From Bog-756 sp963741055 (GTDB lineage: Bacteria > Actinomycetota > Acidimicrobiia > Acidimicrobiales > RAAP-2): DNA of 64,000 nucleotides. The notes under the pieces are model-generated. The model saw only the letters and a list, made by a program, of their open reading frames with translations, made no database searches and was not told the origin of the DNA. The stretch lies in contig CAVUGU010000014.1 of assembly GCA_963741055.1 (NCBI GenBank), positions 1 to 64,000 of the forward strand, read 5' to 3'. A program made the translations under genes and the position numbers. This document shows, one piece after another, positions 9,051 through 19,774 of the stretch (positions are counted from its first letter, which is position 1; the number at the start of each line of letters is the position of its first letter).

Positions 9051-10676
9051 GTGCCCGCCGAGGAGTCCAGCCAGTTCGACTTCGCGGTCGAGGAGCTGAT
9101 CGATCGGGAGCTCGAGGAATCGCCGAGGTGGGCCTCGCTGCTCGGCCGCGACGGTTTCGACCACCGGCTCGACGATCTGTCGGCCGCTGCGTTCGAGCGC
9201 CGGGCCGACGCCGACCGCGAGTGGCTCGACCGTTTCGCCGGGTTCGAGCCCGGCCGGCTGGCTCCCGAGGAGGCGATCGACCGGGCATTGATCGCCGCGC
9301 GCCTCGGCGAGCGCGTCTCGATCGCCGACTGGCAGGGCTGGCGACGTTCTCCCGAGGACTACCTCGAGACCGGCATCACCGAGCTGTTCCTCTTGCGGAT
9401 GCACTCCGAGGACGAGCTCACCGACGCAGCCGTCGACCGTCTTCGTGGCATCGGGGGAGTCCTCGACGAAGCGGTCGAGAATCTCGATCCCTCGCTCGCG
9501 AGCACGTTGATCGTCGAGCGAGGCATCGCGCAGTGTGACGCGTCGGTGACCTTTGCCCGCACCGAGGTGTCGGCCCTTGCCGAGAGCCCGGCCAATCGTG
9601 CCCGTCTGGCGGAGGCGGGTGAGGGCGCGGCGCTCGCCTACGAGCGGTTCGCCGGGTTCCTGCGAGAGCTCGCACCACAGTGCACCGGCAGCTTCGTCTT
9701 CGGCGAGGAGCGCTACAACGCGGTCCTCCAACAGGGCGAGTTGCTCGACCTCGACGTGCGCGATCTTCGCCGACGGGGCGAGGCCGAGCTCGAGGCGCTG
9801 ACCGGCGAGCTGGAGGCGGCGGCGCTCGCCCTCGACGGATCGCACCCGTGGCGCGAGACACTCCGTCGCCTCCAGAGGGAGACCGCACCTTCGATCGAGC
9901 AGATGCGTGCCGACTACGAGGACTGCTGCCTCGAGGCGCGCCAGTTCCTCGTCGATCACGGTCTCGTGACCATCCCGCCCGACGAGCACTGTCACGTGGT
10001 CCCTGCACCCGCTGCCTTGAGAGCGATCCTGGCGGTCGCCTCGTATCTCTCGCCCCCGATGTTCAAACCGTCGAGGGACGGGTTCTTCTTCGTGCCCTAC
10101 CCGGTCGACGAGAACGACCGCGAGGAGGTCGACGGTCTCCTCGAGTCGAATGCCCCCTACTCGGTGCCGACCACCGCAGCGCACGAGACCTACCCGGGCC
10201 ATCACTGGCACCTGATGACCATGAAGGAGGCACGGCCCATCCGGCGGCTCTTCACCTCCACCTACTTCGTCGAGGGCTGGGCCCTCTACGCCGAGGCGAT
10301 GATGCGCGAAGCGGGGTTCTTCACCCCCGAACAGGAGCTCGGTCATCTCGAGGCTCGCCTGCTCCGAGCAGCGCGGATCGTCGTGGACACCTCTTTGCAC
10401 CTCGGAGAGATGGAGGCCGAGGACGCGGTGTCCTTCATGCGCGAGCACGCCCTGCTCCCGCTCCCGACCGCGCGCTCGGAGGTCGCCCGCTACTGCGCCT
10501 GGCCCACTCAGGCCTCCGCGTACCTCACCGGAGCCTTGGCGATCGAGCAGGCGCGTGACCGATGGGTCGCCGCCGGCGGCACGCTCACCGCGTTCCACGA
10601 TTCCCTCGCGCGCTCGGGCGCACTGCCGGTCCCGCTTGCGGTCCGGGCCATCGGTCCGCCCCCGACCGAGCAGTGA
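9051..10676 (+). CDS. DUF885 family protein (putative zinc-dependent hydrolase/peptidase)
   Basis: The protein has about 541 residues, the usual DUF885 size. The hallmark HETYPGHH block near residue 380 resembles a metallopeptidase zinc site, and a downstream EGWALYAEAM segment supplies the likely third ligand. It is mostly helical and has no signal peptide, so it is probably cytoplasmic. DUF885 members include peptidases and related hydrolases, but most are uncharacterised; the substrate cannot be assigned. GTG at 9051 is preferred over TTG at 9048 because it sits exactly 7 nt after TATACT. Confidence 0.82.
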   Translation: MPAEESSQFDFAVEELIDRELEESPRWASLLGRDGFDHRLDDLSAAAFERRADADREWLDRFAGFEPGRLAPEEAIDRALIAARLGERVSIADWQGWRRSPEDYLETGITELFLLRMHSEDELTDAAVDRLRGIGGVLDEAVENLDPSLASTLIVERGIAQCDASVTFARTEVSALAESPANRARLAEAGEGAALAYERFAGFLRELAPQCTGSFVFGEERYNAVLQQGELLDLDVRDLRRRGEAELEALTGELEAAALALDGSHPWRETLRRLQRETAPSIEQMRADYEDCCLEARQFLVDHGLVTIPPDEHCHVVPAPAALRAILAVASYLSPPMFKPSRDGFFFVPYPVDENDREEVDGLLESNAPYSVPTTAAHETYPGHHWHLMTMKEARPIRRLFTSTYFVEGWALYAEAMMREAGFFTPEQELGHLEARLLRAARIVVDTSLHLGEMEAEDAVSFMREHALLPLPTARSEVARYCAWPTQASAYLTGALAIEQARDRWVAAGGTLTAFHDSLARSGALPVPLAVRAIGPPPTEQ

Positions 10677-10758
10677 GCACGGTGAGAAGGCCTCCTTCGA
10701 CGGTCCGGGCGCCGACTCGATGGTGGTCGAGCCGGTGCCGTAGGTGGATGATGGACCG

Positions 10759-12007
10759 ATGAGCTGGGCGTACCTGGCGGTCAGTCTCGTCGGCGCACTC
10801 GCCGTGGGCTTCGCCGTGCGGCCCCCGAGGCGACAGCCGTTCGGAGTGCTCGCCTTCGCCCTCGCGTGGATCCCGAGCGAGCTGCCCCTTCACATCGCGG
10901 TGGTCGGCGTTGCGATCACCGCGGTCTTCGCCGCGTTCGGCGCGCTCGGCTCCTGGCCGGGCCTGGTCGGTCTCGCGGTCGCGCTGACCTCGTGGGCGGT
11001 CCTCGGGTGGCTCGCCGTGGTCGCCACCCGGAGCCGTCTCGTCGTCGACGCCGCGCTCGACGACGTCCTCGACGGCATGCGTTCGGACCCCCGGGGAGAG
11101 GGCTTCGTCGAGCCTCGGCGAGCGTGGTGGAGGCTGCTGGTCGCGGCTCCCTACCGGCCCTCCGACGTCGCGAAGGTCCGCGAACCTCGACTACTGGGGC
11201 GACGGTGCGAAGCGCCACCGCCTCGACGTCCTCACCCGGCGGAGTCCGCCGCCCGAGCGCGCACCGGTGTTCGTCTACATCCACGGCGGCGCCTGGAAGA
11301 TCGGCGACAAGCGCGAGCAGGGCCAGCCGATGCTCTTCGAGCTCGCCCGGCGTGGCTGGGTGTGCGTGGCGTGCAACTACCGGCTGAGCCCCCAGGCGTC
11401 CTGGCCGGACCACCTGGTCGACTGCAAGCGGGCGATCGCGTGGATCCGGGCCCACATCGACGAGTTCGGCGGCGATCCGGGCTTCATCGCGGTCTCCGGC
11501 GCGTCGGCCGGCGGGCACCTCTGCTCGCTCCTGGCGCTGACCCCCGGTGAGCCGGGCTGGCAGCCCGGCTTCGAGGAAGAGGACACCTCGGTCGACGCCT
11601 GCCTCCCGTTCTACGGCGTGTACGACCTCACCGGCGACCCCGGCGGCATGGGCATCTCGGGTCCCGAGTTCCTCCGCTTCGTCGAGAAGCAGGTCGTCCA
11701 GGTCTCCGCCTCGGACCATCCCGAGGTCTTCGAGCAGGCCTCACCCGACCGCTGGGCAGGTCCGTCCGCACCGCCGATGCTGGTCTTCCACGGGAGGAAC
11801 GACTCGCTCGTGCCGGTCGAGGTCGCCCGGCGGTTCGTCGACCGACTCCGTGAGCGCTCGCGCGCCCCGGTGGGCTACGTCGAGCTCCCGAGAACCCAAC
11901 ACGCGTTCGACGTGCTGGCCTCGATCCGGTGCCGCCACACGACGCAGGGGGCGGTCCGGTTCCTCGAGGCGATCCGGCATCGGGTGGCGGACCGCGGGGC
12001 CGACTGA
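10759..12007 (+). CDS. Membrane-anchored alpha/beta hydrolase, carboxylesterase type (one frameshift)
   Basis: The first 110 residues contain three or four hydrophobic helices, followed by an alpha/beta hydrolase domain. That domain has the oxyanion motif HGGAWKIG, the nucleophile elbow GASAGG, and late Asp and His (HGRNDS, TQHAF) as in hormone-sensitive-lipase-like esterases. The frame breaks at 11179-11183: removing one base from CGCGAAC gives NLDYWGDGAKRHRLDVL, typical of the family just before the oxyanion loop. Restored length is 415 residues. The start is ATG 10759 or GTG 10744. Actinobacterial relatives include membrane-linked Lip-type esterases; the substrate is unknown. Confidence 0.75.
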
Positions 12008-12078
12008 GCCAGGCCGGAGCCTCCGAGCGGCCGCCTTTTCCGACCTGCACCGCTGGACACCCGCTCGGGTTTCTGACG

Positions 12079-12084
12079 TAGAGT
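12079..12084 (+). promoter_or_regulatory. Probable -10 element of the liv-type operon
   Basis: TAGAGT lies 73 bp before the TTG start of the binding-protein gene, leaving a leader of roughly 65 nt. AATTTCG occurs twice in that leader (around 12124 and 12135), about one helical turn apart. The call rests on the hexamer and position only. Confidence 0.35.
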
Positions 12085-12156
12085 CACATATTCGCTGCCG
12101 GCCCCGGCCAGCGGCGACAGGCAAATTTCGGACGAATTTCGAGTCAAGGGGGAGCC

Positions 12157-13469
12157 TTGCGTTCTGCATCGTGGAGAGGGCGTATCACTGCGCTGAGTCT
12201 GGTCGCCGTGGGCGCCGTTGTGGTGACCGCCTGCAGCTCGACGAACTCCGCGACATCGGCCACGACGTCGTCGGGGAGCTCCGGCGCCAGCTCGTCGATC
12301 CCGCAGAGCGCGTTCAGCGACCGGACCGGCATCACCTCGACCACGGTCCACGTCGCCAACGTGTCGACCCTGACGGGTGGGCTCTTCAAGGGCGCGGCGG
12401 TCGGGACCCAGGCCTACGCCGACTACGCCAACTCGACCGGTGGGGTGAAGGGACGGACCATCGTCGTCGACTCGGGTGACGACCTCTTCCAGGGCGCGAC
12501 CAACACCCAGCTGACCACGAGCGCCCTCACCAACGACTTCGCCCTGGTCGGGAGCTTCTCGCTCGAGGACCAGTTCGGTGGGATCGTGCTCAAGAGGAAC
12601 CCAGGTATGCCCGACGTCTCCGTCACGCTCGACCAGACCACCCTGCACCTGCCGAACGTGTACAGCGCCGCGCCTGCATCGGGCGGATGGCAGGAGGGGT
12701 CGCTCCAGTACTTCAAGTCGAAGTATCCGCAACGACATCACCGCGGCGGCCGCGCTGGTCGCCGACGAGCCCTCCTCCGAGGCGGACTGGGACGGCGAGA
12801 AGTACGTCATGGAGCCAGGTCGGCTACAAGGTCGTCTACGACGACACCTTCGCCATCACCCAGACCGACTTCACCCAGAACGTGATCGCGATGCGCAACG
12901 CCGGGGTGAAGATGCTCTTCCTCGAACAGATGCCCTCGAACTACGCCGCGGGTGTGCTGAAGGCCCTCCAGCAGCAGAACTTCCACCCGACGGTGATCCT
13001 CGGCGCCTCGACCTACTCCAACCAGCTGGTCTCCGAATCCGGTGGGGCTTCGGCGGTCAACGGGAGCTACCTCGACCAGAACGCCTCGCTCTATCTCGGA
13101 GGGGACTCCTCGGCGATCCCGGCGGTCGGCACGTTCCTCCACTGGGTGCAGGTGGCCTCACCGGGCTTCCAGCCCGACCTGTTCACCCTCTACGGCTGGA
13201 TGTCCGCCGAGCTCTTCGCCGACGGCCTGCAGAACGCCGGGTCGAACCCGAGCCGCGGTTCACTGCTGCAGTCGTTGGACAAGATCACCACCTTCACCGG
13301 CGGCAACATCCAAGCGCCGGCCAACCCGGTCGCGAAGACGCTGAGCAACTGTTACCTGATCGGCCAAGTGGTCAACGGCCAGTTCCAGCGACTCGACGAC
13401 CCGCCGATCAGCTCGAGCACCAACGGCTACCGTTGCGACTATCAGTACGTGACGCCGCCGAAGTCCTGA
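12157..13469 (+). CDS. ABC transporter substrate-binding lipoprotein, LivK-like (two frameshifts)
   Basis: The N-terminus is a lipoprotein signal: basic start, hydrophobic core and lipobox TAC with Cys26 as lipidation site. A Ser/Thr-rich linker follows, then a type I periplasmic-binding fold (VHVANVSTLTGGLFKGAAVG onward). TTG at 12157 is the only start that keeps the signal peptide, and AAGGGGGAG lies just before it. Two extra bases break the frame, near C12730 (KYP then NDITAAAAL) and near C12815 (YVME then QVGYKVVYDD). The restored protein has 436 residues. It should deliver a branched-chain amino acid or related solute to the permease encoded next. Confidence 0.82.
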
Positions 13470-13526
13470 AGCACGAAGAGAACCCGCGGGCCCGGAGCGT
13501 GACGCAGGGGGGATGAGGGCGAAACG

Positions 13527-15464
13527 GTGAACAGTTTCCTTCAGTACACCGTGTTCGGCGTCATGCTCGGGGCTGGGTACGCGATCGCCGCCACCGGCCT
13601 GGTGGTGACCTACACCACCTCGGGAGTGTTCAACTTCGCCCAGGGTGCGGTCGGGATGATCGCCGCGTTCTGCTACTGGGAGCTCGCGACGGCCCACCAG
13701 TCAACGAGCTGGTCTCGCTCGTGCTCATCCTGTTGGTCGGGGCCGCGATCTCCGGCTTGTTGGTGGAGCGGGTCCTCATGCGACGGTTGCACGGTGCCTC
13801 GGCCGAGCGGCCGGTGATGGTCACCCTCGGCCTGATGGTGATCCTGACCGGGCTCGCGGTGGTCATCTGGAACCCGACCACCACCCGGACGGTGGGGAAC
13901 ATGGTCAACGGCCAGTTCAACCTGCTCGGGATCAACATCCAGTACCAGGAGGTGCTGATCATCGGCGTGGCGATCGCGGTGGCGATCCTGCTGCGCCTCC
14001 TCTTCTATTCGACCCGGACCGGTTTCGCGCTCCGAGCGGTCGTCGACGACCCCGATCTGTTGTCGATGTCCGGCGTGTCGCCCAATCGGATGAGCCAGTA
14101 CGGCTGGGTGCTCGGCTTCATGATGGCCGCGCTGGCCGGCGTGCTCCTCGCACCGACCCAGACCACCGGGCTCAACATCGAGGCGATGACCCTCCTCGTC
14201 GTCAACGGGTACGCGGCTGCCATCGTCGGTCGCCTGAGGAACATCTCGATCACCTTCGCGGCGGCCATCGGCATCGGCCTCCTCGAGGAGTACGTGATCA
14301 TCTACCTGCTACCCCACCTGCCCCAGAGCCTGGTGCCCGACGTCACCGTCGCTTTGCCGATGGTCTTCTTGTTCATCGCGCTGGTGACGCTGCCCTCGGT
14401 ACGGCTGCGGGCGATCGGCCGGCTCACCACGATGCGAGCACCGAGGGTCGCGAGCGGCTGGGAGTCGCTCGCAGCGGGCGTCGTCTTCTTCGGAGTGGCG
14501 ATCGTCACTGGCGCTGATCTTCGACAACACGGCCTTCCGGGGGACGACGGTCCTCACCCTCGGCGGCGACATCATGACCCTGGCCATCGTCGGGCTCTCC
14601 CTCGTGCTGGTGACCGGCTACTCGGGCCAGGTCTCCCTCTGTCAGTTCTCCTTCATGGGAATCGGAGCGTTCGTGATGGGCAAGATCGCCGGAGGAGGCT
14701 CGCTGCTCGGCCTGCTCGCGGCCACCGCCATCTGCGCGGTGGTCGGCGCTCTCGTCGCTCTCCCCACCATCCGGCTGCGCGATCTCTACCTCGCACTCGC
14801 GACCTTTGCGTTCGCCGATGCGGTGGCCAACGGGTTCTTCACCGACACCCACATCTACGGCACCGGCGGCGTCATCATCGGACGAATCGTGCTGCCGGGG
14901 CTCTCCTTCGGCGGCGATGCGTCGGAGTTCCTACTCGTGACCGTGTTCTTCGTGCTCTGCGCCTGGCTGGTGCTGGCGATCCGGCGAAGCCTCTTCGGGC
15001 GACGCCTGGTGGCGGTGAACGACTCACCGGCCGCGTATGCGACCCTCGGACTCAACATCGGCTTCACCAAGGTGGCGGTTTTCGCGATCGGCGCGGCGAT
15101 GGCCGGGCTCGCCGGCGCCCTCTACGGGACCGTGCAGCAGACGGTCGGGACCACCGACTTCGACTTCTTCTCCGGCATCATCTTCGTGCTCTTCGTCGTC
15201 ACCTGGAGCGTCCGCACCGTGTCGGGCGCCTTCCTCGCCGCGGTGACCTACGTGGTCCTCAACCAGGTCTGGCACAACGGCCTCGGGATCTTCGCCGGTA
15301 TCGGGATCATCCTCATCGGCCGGGCCGCCGGCGGGATCCTCGGGATCGAGTTCCTGCAGTTCCGCCTTCCCTGGGTGCGCGGGACGCCGTCCGCCACCGG
15401 GCCGGCGGTTCCCGCGCCACGCCGGGTGCGGGCGGTGGTCGGGGGAACCCGTGCCGCAGGTTGA
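13527..15464 (+). CDS. Fused LivH-LivM-type ABC permease (two frameshifts)
   Basis: The first half (MNSFLQYTVFGVMLGAGYA onward) is a LivH-type permease and the second half (SLVLVTGYSGQVSLCQFSFM onward) a LivM-type permease, joined through a continuous hydrophobic linker without a stop. Separate genes are usual. The frame is broken twice with compensating sign: one base missing near 13701 (CAGTCAAC for CAGGTCAAC) and one extra A near 14507 (GTCACTGGCG). The restored protein is 645 residues with roughly 16-18 membrane helices. It forms the channel of the importer with the LivG and LivF ATPases; its 3' end overlaps livG by 14 nt. Confidence 0.8.
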
Positions 15465-16316
15465 CACCCGCTCGGACGAGGCGGCCCTGACCGTCTCGGA
15501 GGTCGCAGTCCGCTTCGGCGGGGTCGCCGCGCTCCACGACGCGAGCCTCACCGTGCCGCCGGGCGAGATCACCGGTCTCATCGGGCCGAACGGCGCTGGA
15601 AAGACCACCCTCTTCAACGTCATCAGCGGCCTGCAGACCCCCGAGCGCGGCACCGTGCAGCTGTTCGACCGCGACATCACCGGAATGAAAACGCACCGGC
15701 GAGCCCGACTCGGCCTCGCGCGCACCTTTCAGCGACTCGAGCTGTTCGGCTCGCTCACCGCGGGCGAGAACGTGCAAGTGGGTCTCGAGTCGGCGGTCAA
15801 GTGGTGGCAGTGGGGGCACCTGCGCCGAGCGTTCCCTTGGCGCCGCGCTGGTCGGCGCGCCGACTCGGCAGGCGAGTACGGCGGGATGGGATCGACCGCG
15901 GCTGCCACCACCGACCGGCTGCTCGAAGGAGTCGGCCTCGAGGGCCTCGGCCACCGTCAGGCCTCGGCGATGTCGACCGGACTCGCCCGGATGGTCGAGC
16001 TTGCACGCGCGCTCGCCCTCGGGCCGAAGGTCCTCCTGCTCGACGAACCCGGGTCGGGGCTCGACGAAGCCGAGTCGAAGGCGCTCGGGGAGCTGCTCCG
16101 CCGGCTCGCCGACGGGGGGATGGCGGTGCTCCTCGTCGAGCACGACATGGAGCTGGTCATGCGGGTCTGCGACTTCATCTACGTCCTCGACTTCGGCGAC
16201 GTGATCGCGGCGGGCACCCCCGAACAGATCCGCAACGACGCCTCGGTCCAGGCCGCCTACCTCGGGACGGCCGCCGCGGAACGAGCAGTCCGAGCGACGA
16301 CGGGGGTATCCGGTGA
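15451..16316 (+). CDS. livG: ABC transporter ATP-binding protein, LivG-like (stop lost by a frameshift)
   Basis: ATPase with Walker A GPNGAGKTT, the LivG-type signature MSTGLARMVELARAL, Walker B VLLLDEPGSGLD and the H-loop VEHDM. In the sequence as given the frame runs on to 16623 through the livF start, and its last 100 residues are Arg-rich nonsense. A one-base deletion around 16260-16275 explains this: the adjacent frame has better third-position GC and stops at 16314-16316, giving the common GTGA overlap with livF. Restored length is about 288 residues. The boundary is inferred, not directly seen. Confidence 0.78.
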
Positions 16317-17065
16317 GCGGCTCCTCCACTGCACCGGCCGGGGCGAACGGCGCGACGCCGGTCGCGCTCCCACCCGAGATCACCGTCGACGGGGTCCGCG
16401 CGGCCTACGGGCGGATCGAGGTGCTCCACGGTGTCGACTTGAGCGTTCCGGCCGGCAGCGTCTTCGCGCTGCTCGGGCCCAACGGGGCCGGCAAGTCGAC
16501 GCTGCTCAAGGTGATCAGCGGGCGGATGCGCCCGACCGCCGGCGAGGTGGTCATCGGCGACCGGCCGGTCGGCAAGACCCCGACCGAGAAGCTGACCCGG
16601 GCGGGTCTCTGCGCGGTCCCTGAAGGGAGGGGGATCTTTCCCAACCTCACGGTCCGCGAGAACCTGCGGATCTGGACCTACCGGGGCGGCCTCGACGCGA
16701 AGACGGTCGAGGAGCGGACCTTCGAGGCGTTCCCCCGCCTGAAGGAGCGACGCCGTCAGATGGCGGGCACTCTTTCCGGGGGCGAGCAGCAGATGCTCGC
16801 CATCTCGCGGGCCCTCGTCACCGATCCGAGCGTCCTCCTGCTCGACGAGCTCTCGATGGGCCTGGCTCCTCTCATCGTGGGCGAGCTCTACGAGCTGGTG
16901 TCGGAGCTCGCGCATCACGCCATGACCGTGCTGCTGGTGGAACAGTTCGTGACCACCGCGCTCTCGGTGGCAAACCGCGCCGCGATCATGGTGCACGGTC
17001 GCATCGAGCAGGTCGGCTCCCCAGAGGAGATGGGGGAGGCCGCCCTCAGTAGCTACCTGTCCTGA
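16313..17065 (+). CDS. livF: ABC transporter ATP-binding protein, LivF-like
   Basis: Second ATPase of the branched-chain-amino-acid-type importer, 250 residues. It has Walker A GPNGAGKST, the LivF-type block VPEGRGIFPNLTVRENL, signature LSGGEQQ and Walker B VLLLDELSMGLAP, where Leu-Ser replaces the usual Pro-Ser as is normal in LivF. GTG at 16313 overlaps the inferred livG stop. It is the last gene of the operon and is convergent with valS. Confidence 0.88.
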   Translation: MSGSSTAPAGANGATPVALPPEITVDGVRAAYGRIEVLHGVDLSVPAGSVFALLGPNGAGKSTLLKVISGRMRPTAGEVVIGDRPVGKTPTEKLTRAGLCAVPEGRGIFPNLTVRENLRIWTYRGGLDAKTVEERTFEAFPRLKERRRQMAGTLSGGEQQMLAISRALVTDPSVLLLDELSMGLAPLIVGELYELVSELAHHAMTVLLVEQFVTTALSVANRAAIMVHGRIEQVGSPEEMGEAALSSYLS

Positions 17066-17071
17066 GCAGCC

Positions 17072-17090
17072 GGTCCTGAGAGGGCGGACC
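17072..17090. terminator. Weak hairpin between livF and valS
   Basis: GGTCC (17072-17076) and GGACC (17086-17090) pair around a 9-nt loop in the short convergent gap. There is no T tract, so termination activity is uncertain. Confidence 0.25.
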
Positions 17091-17110
17091 ACCGCTCCGG
17101 GCCTCGAGGT

Positions 17111-19753
17111 TCACGACTCGTCGGCGAGCACCACCTCGACCGCCGGCTCCTCGGCCTCCACCGTCGCGAGGGACCGCACGCCGCCCGCGTCGCGGAGGTC
17201 GCCCTCGGCGGCGAGCAGCGCGGCCAGTCGTTCGGGTGTGTCGGCAACCGTGAGCGAGGCCACCGTCGCCCGCATCGAGCGTTTGGCCGCGGTCTTCGCG
17301 TGACGGATGCGTCCGAGCACCTCCGAGGTCACCTCGAGCACGGTGCCGGCTCCGTCGCCAGCTCCGATGTCCTCCTCGGCATCTCGTCCGGCGAGCTGTC
17401 GAGCTCCTCACGTGTCGGCCACGAGGCGGTGTGGATCGAACCGGACTGCCACCACGACCAGACCTCCTCGGTCACGAAGGGCAGGAACGGAGCGAGGAGG
17501 CGCAGCTGGACCGAGAGGGCGGTTGCAAGTGCCGCTTGGGCGGAGGCGGGACCCGGGTCGCCGGGGTCGCCGTAGGCGCGGGTCTTGACCAACTCGAGGT
17601 AGTCGTCGCAGAACGACCAGAAGAAGGTTTCGGTGCGCTCGAGCGCACGCGTGTAGTCGTACCCCTCGAAGGCGGCAGTTGCGTCGTCGACCACCTCCGC
17701 CAGGCGTCCGAGCAGCGCACGGTCGAGCGGCGCGGTGACCGCGGTGAGGGGACGGGTTTCGATCCCGCCATCCGGACCGACGAGGCGACCGAGCGCGAAC
17801 CGTGAGGCGTTGAGGACCTTGATCGCCAGGCGGCGCCCCACCTTCATCTGGCCCTCGTCGACCGCGGTGTCGGTACCCGGCCGGCCGCTGGCGGCCCAGT
17901 AGCGGACCGCGTCGGCGCCGTGCTGCTCGAGGAGGGGCAGCGGGGTCACCACGTTCCCCTGCGACTTGGACATCTTCTTGCGATCCGGGTCGAGCACCCA
18001 GCCCGAGATCGCCACGTTCGCCCACGGCAACGAGGCGTGCTCGAGCTCGGAGCGGACCACCGTCGAGAACAACCAGGTGCGGATGATGTCGTGTGCCTGG
18101 GGCCGGAGATCCATCGGGAACACCCGGCCGAAGAGGTCCGGATCGTCTTCCCATCCGGCGGCGATCTGCGGGGTGAGCGAGGAGGTGGCCCAGGTGTCCA
18201 TGATGTCGGGCTCCCCGACGAAGCCTCCCGGTTGTCCGCGCTGGTCCTCGCGGTAGCCCTCGGGCACGTCGGTCGAAGGATCGACCGGCAGGCGGTGCTG
18301 GTCGGCGAAGATCGGCGCTTCGAAGTCGACCTCGCCGGTCGCGTCGACCGGGTACCAGACCGGAAAGGGGACACCGAAGAACCGTTGCCGTGAGATGTTC
18401 CAGTCGCTCGAGAGGCCCTCGACCCAGACGCGGTAGCGGTGCTCCATGTAGGGCGGGTGCCAGTGGAGCTCCTCGCCTCTTTCGAGGAGGCGCTCGCGAA
18501 GTGGCAGCGTCTTGACGAACCACTGCCGTGACGACACGATCTCGAGGGGTCGCTCGCCCTTCTCGTAGAACTTGACCGGGTGGGTGATCGGGCGCGGTTC
18601 GCCGAGCAGTGCACCCGTGTCGCGGAGCTGCTCGACCACCTTCTCCTGGGCCTGCTTGATCGTCCGTCCCTCGAGTTCGCGGTAGCGGGCGGAGGCCGTC
18701 TCCGGTTCCTCGGACTCCCAGCCCTGGCGTGCCCCAGTCGAGGGTGAGCAGCCGGCCGTCGCGCCCGACGATGGTGCGGGTGGGGAGCGCGAGCTCACGC
18801 CACCACACCACGTCGGTGGTGTCGCCGAACGTGCAGATCATGGCGATGCCGGTCCCCTTGTCGGGCTCGGCGAGCGGATGCGCCACGATCGGGACCCGCA
18901 CCGAATACAGAGGTGTGAGCACCTCGCTGCCGAAGAGCGGCGCGTACCGCGTGTCGTTCGGGTGCGCGACGAGAGCGACGCACGCGGCGAGCAGCTCCGG
19001 TCTGGTGGTCTCGATCTCGACCGCACCCTCGCCTCCGGTCCGCGAGAAGGCGATCCGGTGGTAGGCACCCGGCCGTTCGCGGTCCACCAGCTCGGCCTGC
19101 GACACCGCCGTCCGAAAGTCGACGTCCCAGAGGGTGGGCGCGGTGTGCTGGACCAGCTCGCCCCGGAGGGCCATCCGGAGGAAGCCGCGCTGGGAGACCC
19201 GCTGCGCCTGCGGGGAGACCGTCGCGTAGGTATGGGACCAGTCGACCGAGAGCCCGAGCGTGCGCCAGAGGTGCTCGAAGACCTGTTCGTCTTCCTCGGT
19301 CAGGCGTTGGCAGAGCTCGACGAAGTTGGGGCGCGAGATCGAAAGCGGCTCCTTCGGAGGTTGCGACGGCGGCACGAAGTCCGGGTCGTAGGGGAGCCCG
19401 GGATCGCAGCGGACGCCGTAGTAGTTCTGGACCCGGCGCTCGGTCGCCAGGCCGTTGTCGTCCCAACCCATCGGATAGAAGACCGCCTTGCCGCGCATCC
19501 GGTGGTAACGAGCGACCGTGTCGGTGTGGGTGTAGGAGAACACGTGCCCGATGTGGAGCGAGCCGGACACCGTCGGGGGCGGCGTGTCGATCGAGTACAC
19601 CTGCGGGCGGGTCGCCGAGCGGTCGAACGCATAGGTGCGGTCGCGCTCCCACCGTTGCGACCACGTCGCCTCGAGGCCCTCGAGCCCGGGCTTCTCGGGG
19701 ACACCCGTCGGCGCGCGCGTCCCGACCCGAGCACCGTTCACTTCGTCCCGCAT
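17111..19753 (-). CDS. valS: Valine-tRNA ligase (two frameshifts)
   Basis: Class I aminoacyl-tRNA synthetase that charges tRNA-Val. The N-terminal part has the HIGH-type motif GSLHIGHVFSY and the actinobacterial ValRS block YPMGWDDNGLATERRVQNYY; the editing domain follows and the second motif is KKMSKSQGN. Two lesions break the frame: C18732-18735 is a run of four that should be three (LLTLDW then ARQGWESEEP), and one base is missing near 17382, after which EEDIGAGDGAGTVLEVTSE resumes to the stop. Signs compensate and the restored protein is 880 residues. ATG 19753 follows a minus-strand TACGGT by 9 nt. A single essential gene should not be inactive, so consensus errors are likely. Confidence 0.88.
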
Positions 19754-19761
19754 GATCGGGT

Positions 19762-19768
19762 TACCGTA
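19762..19768. promoter_or_regulatory. Overlapping divergent -10 elements for cysS and valS
   Basis: On the plus strand TACCGT (19762-19767) lies 7 nt before the cysS GTG. On the minus strand TACGGT (19768-19763) lies 9 nt before the valS ATG. The two hexamers overlap by five bases, so one near-symmetric sequence could drive both tRNA synthetase genes as (nearly) leaderless transcripts. Confidence 0.5.
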
Positions 19769-19774
19769 CCCTGC

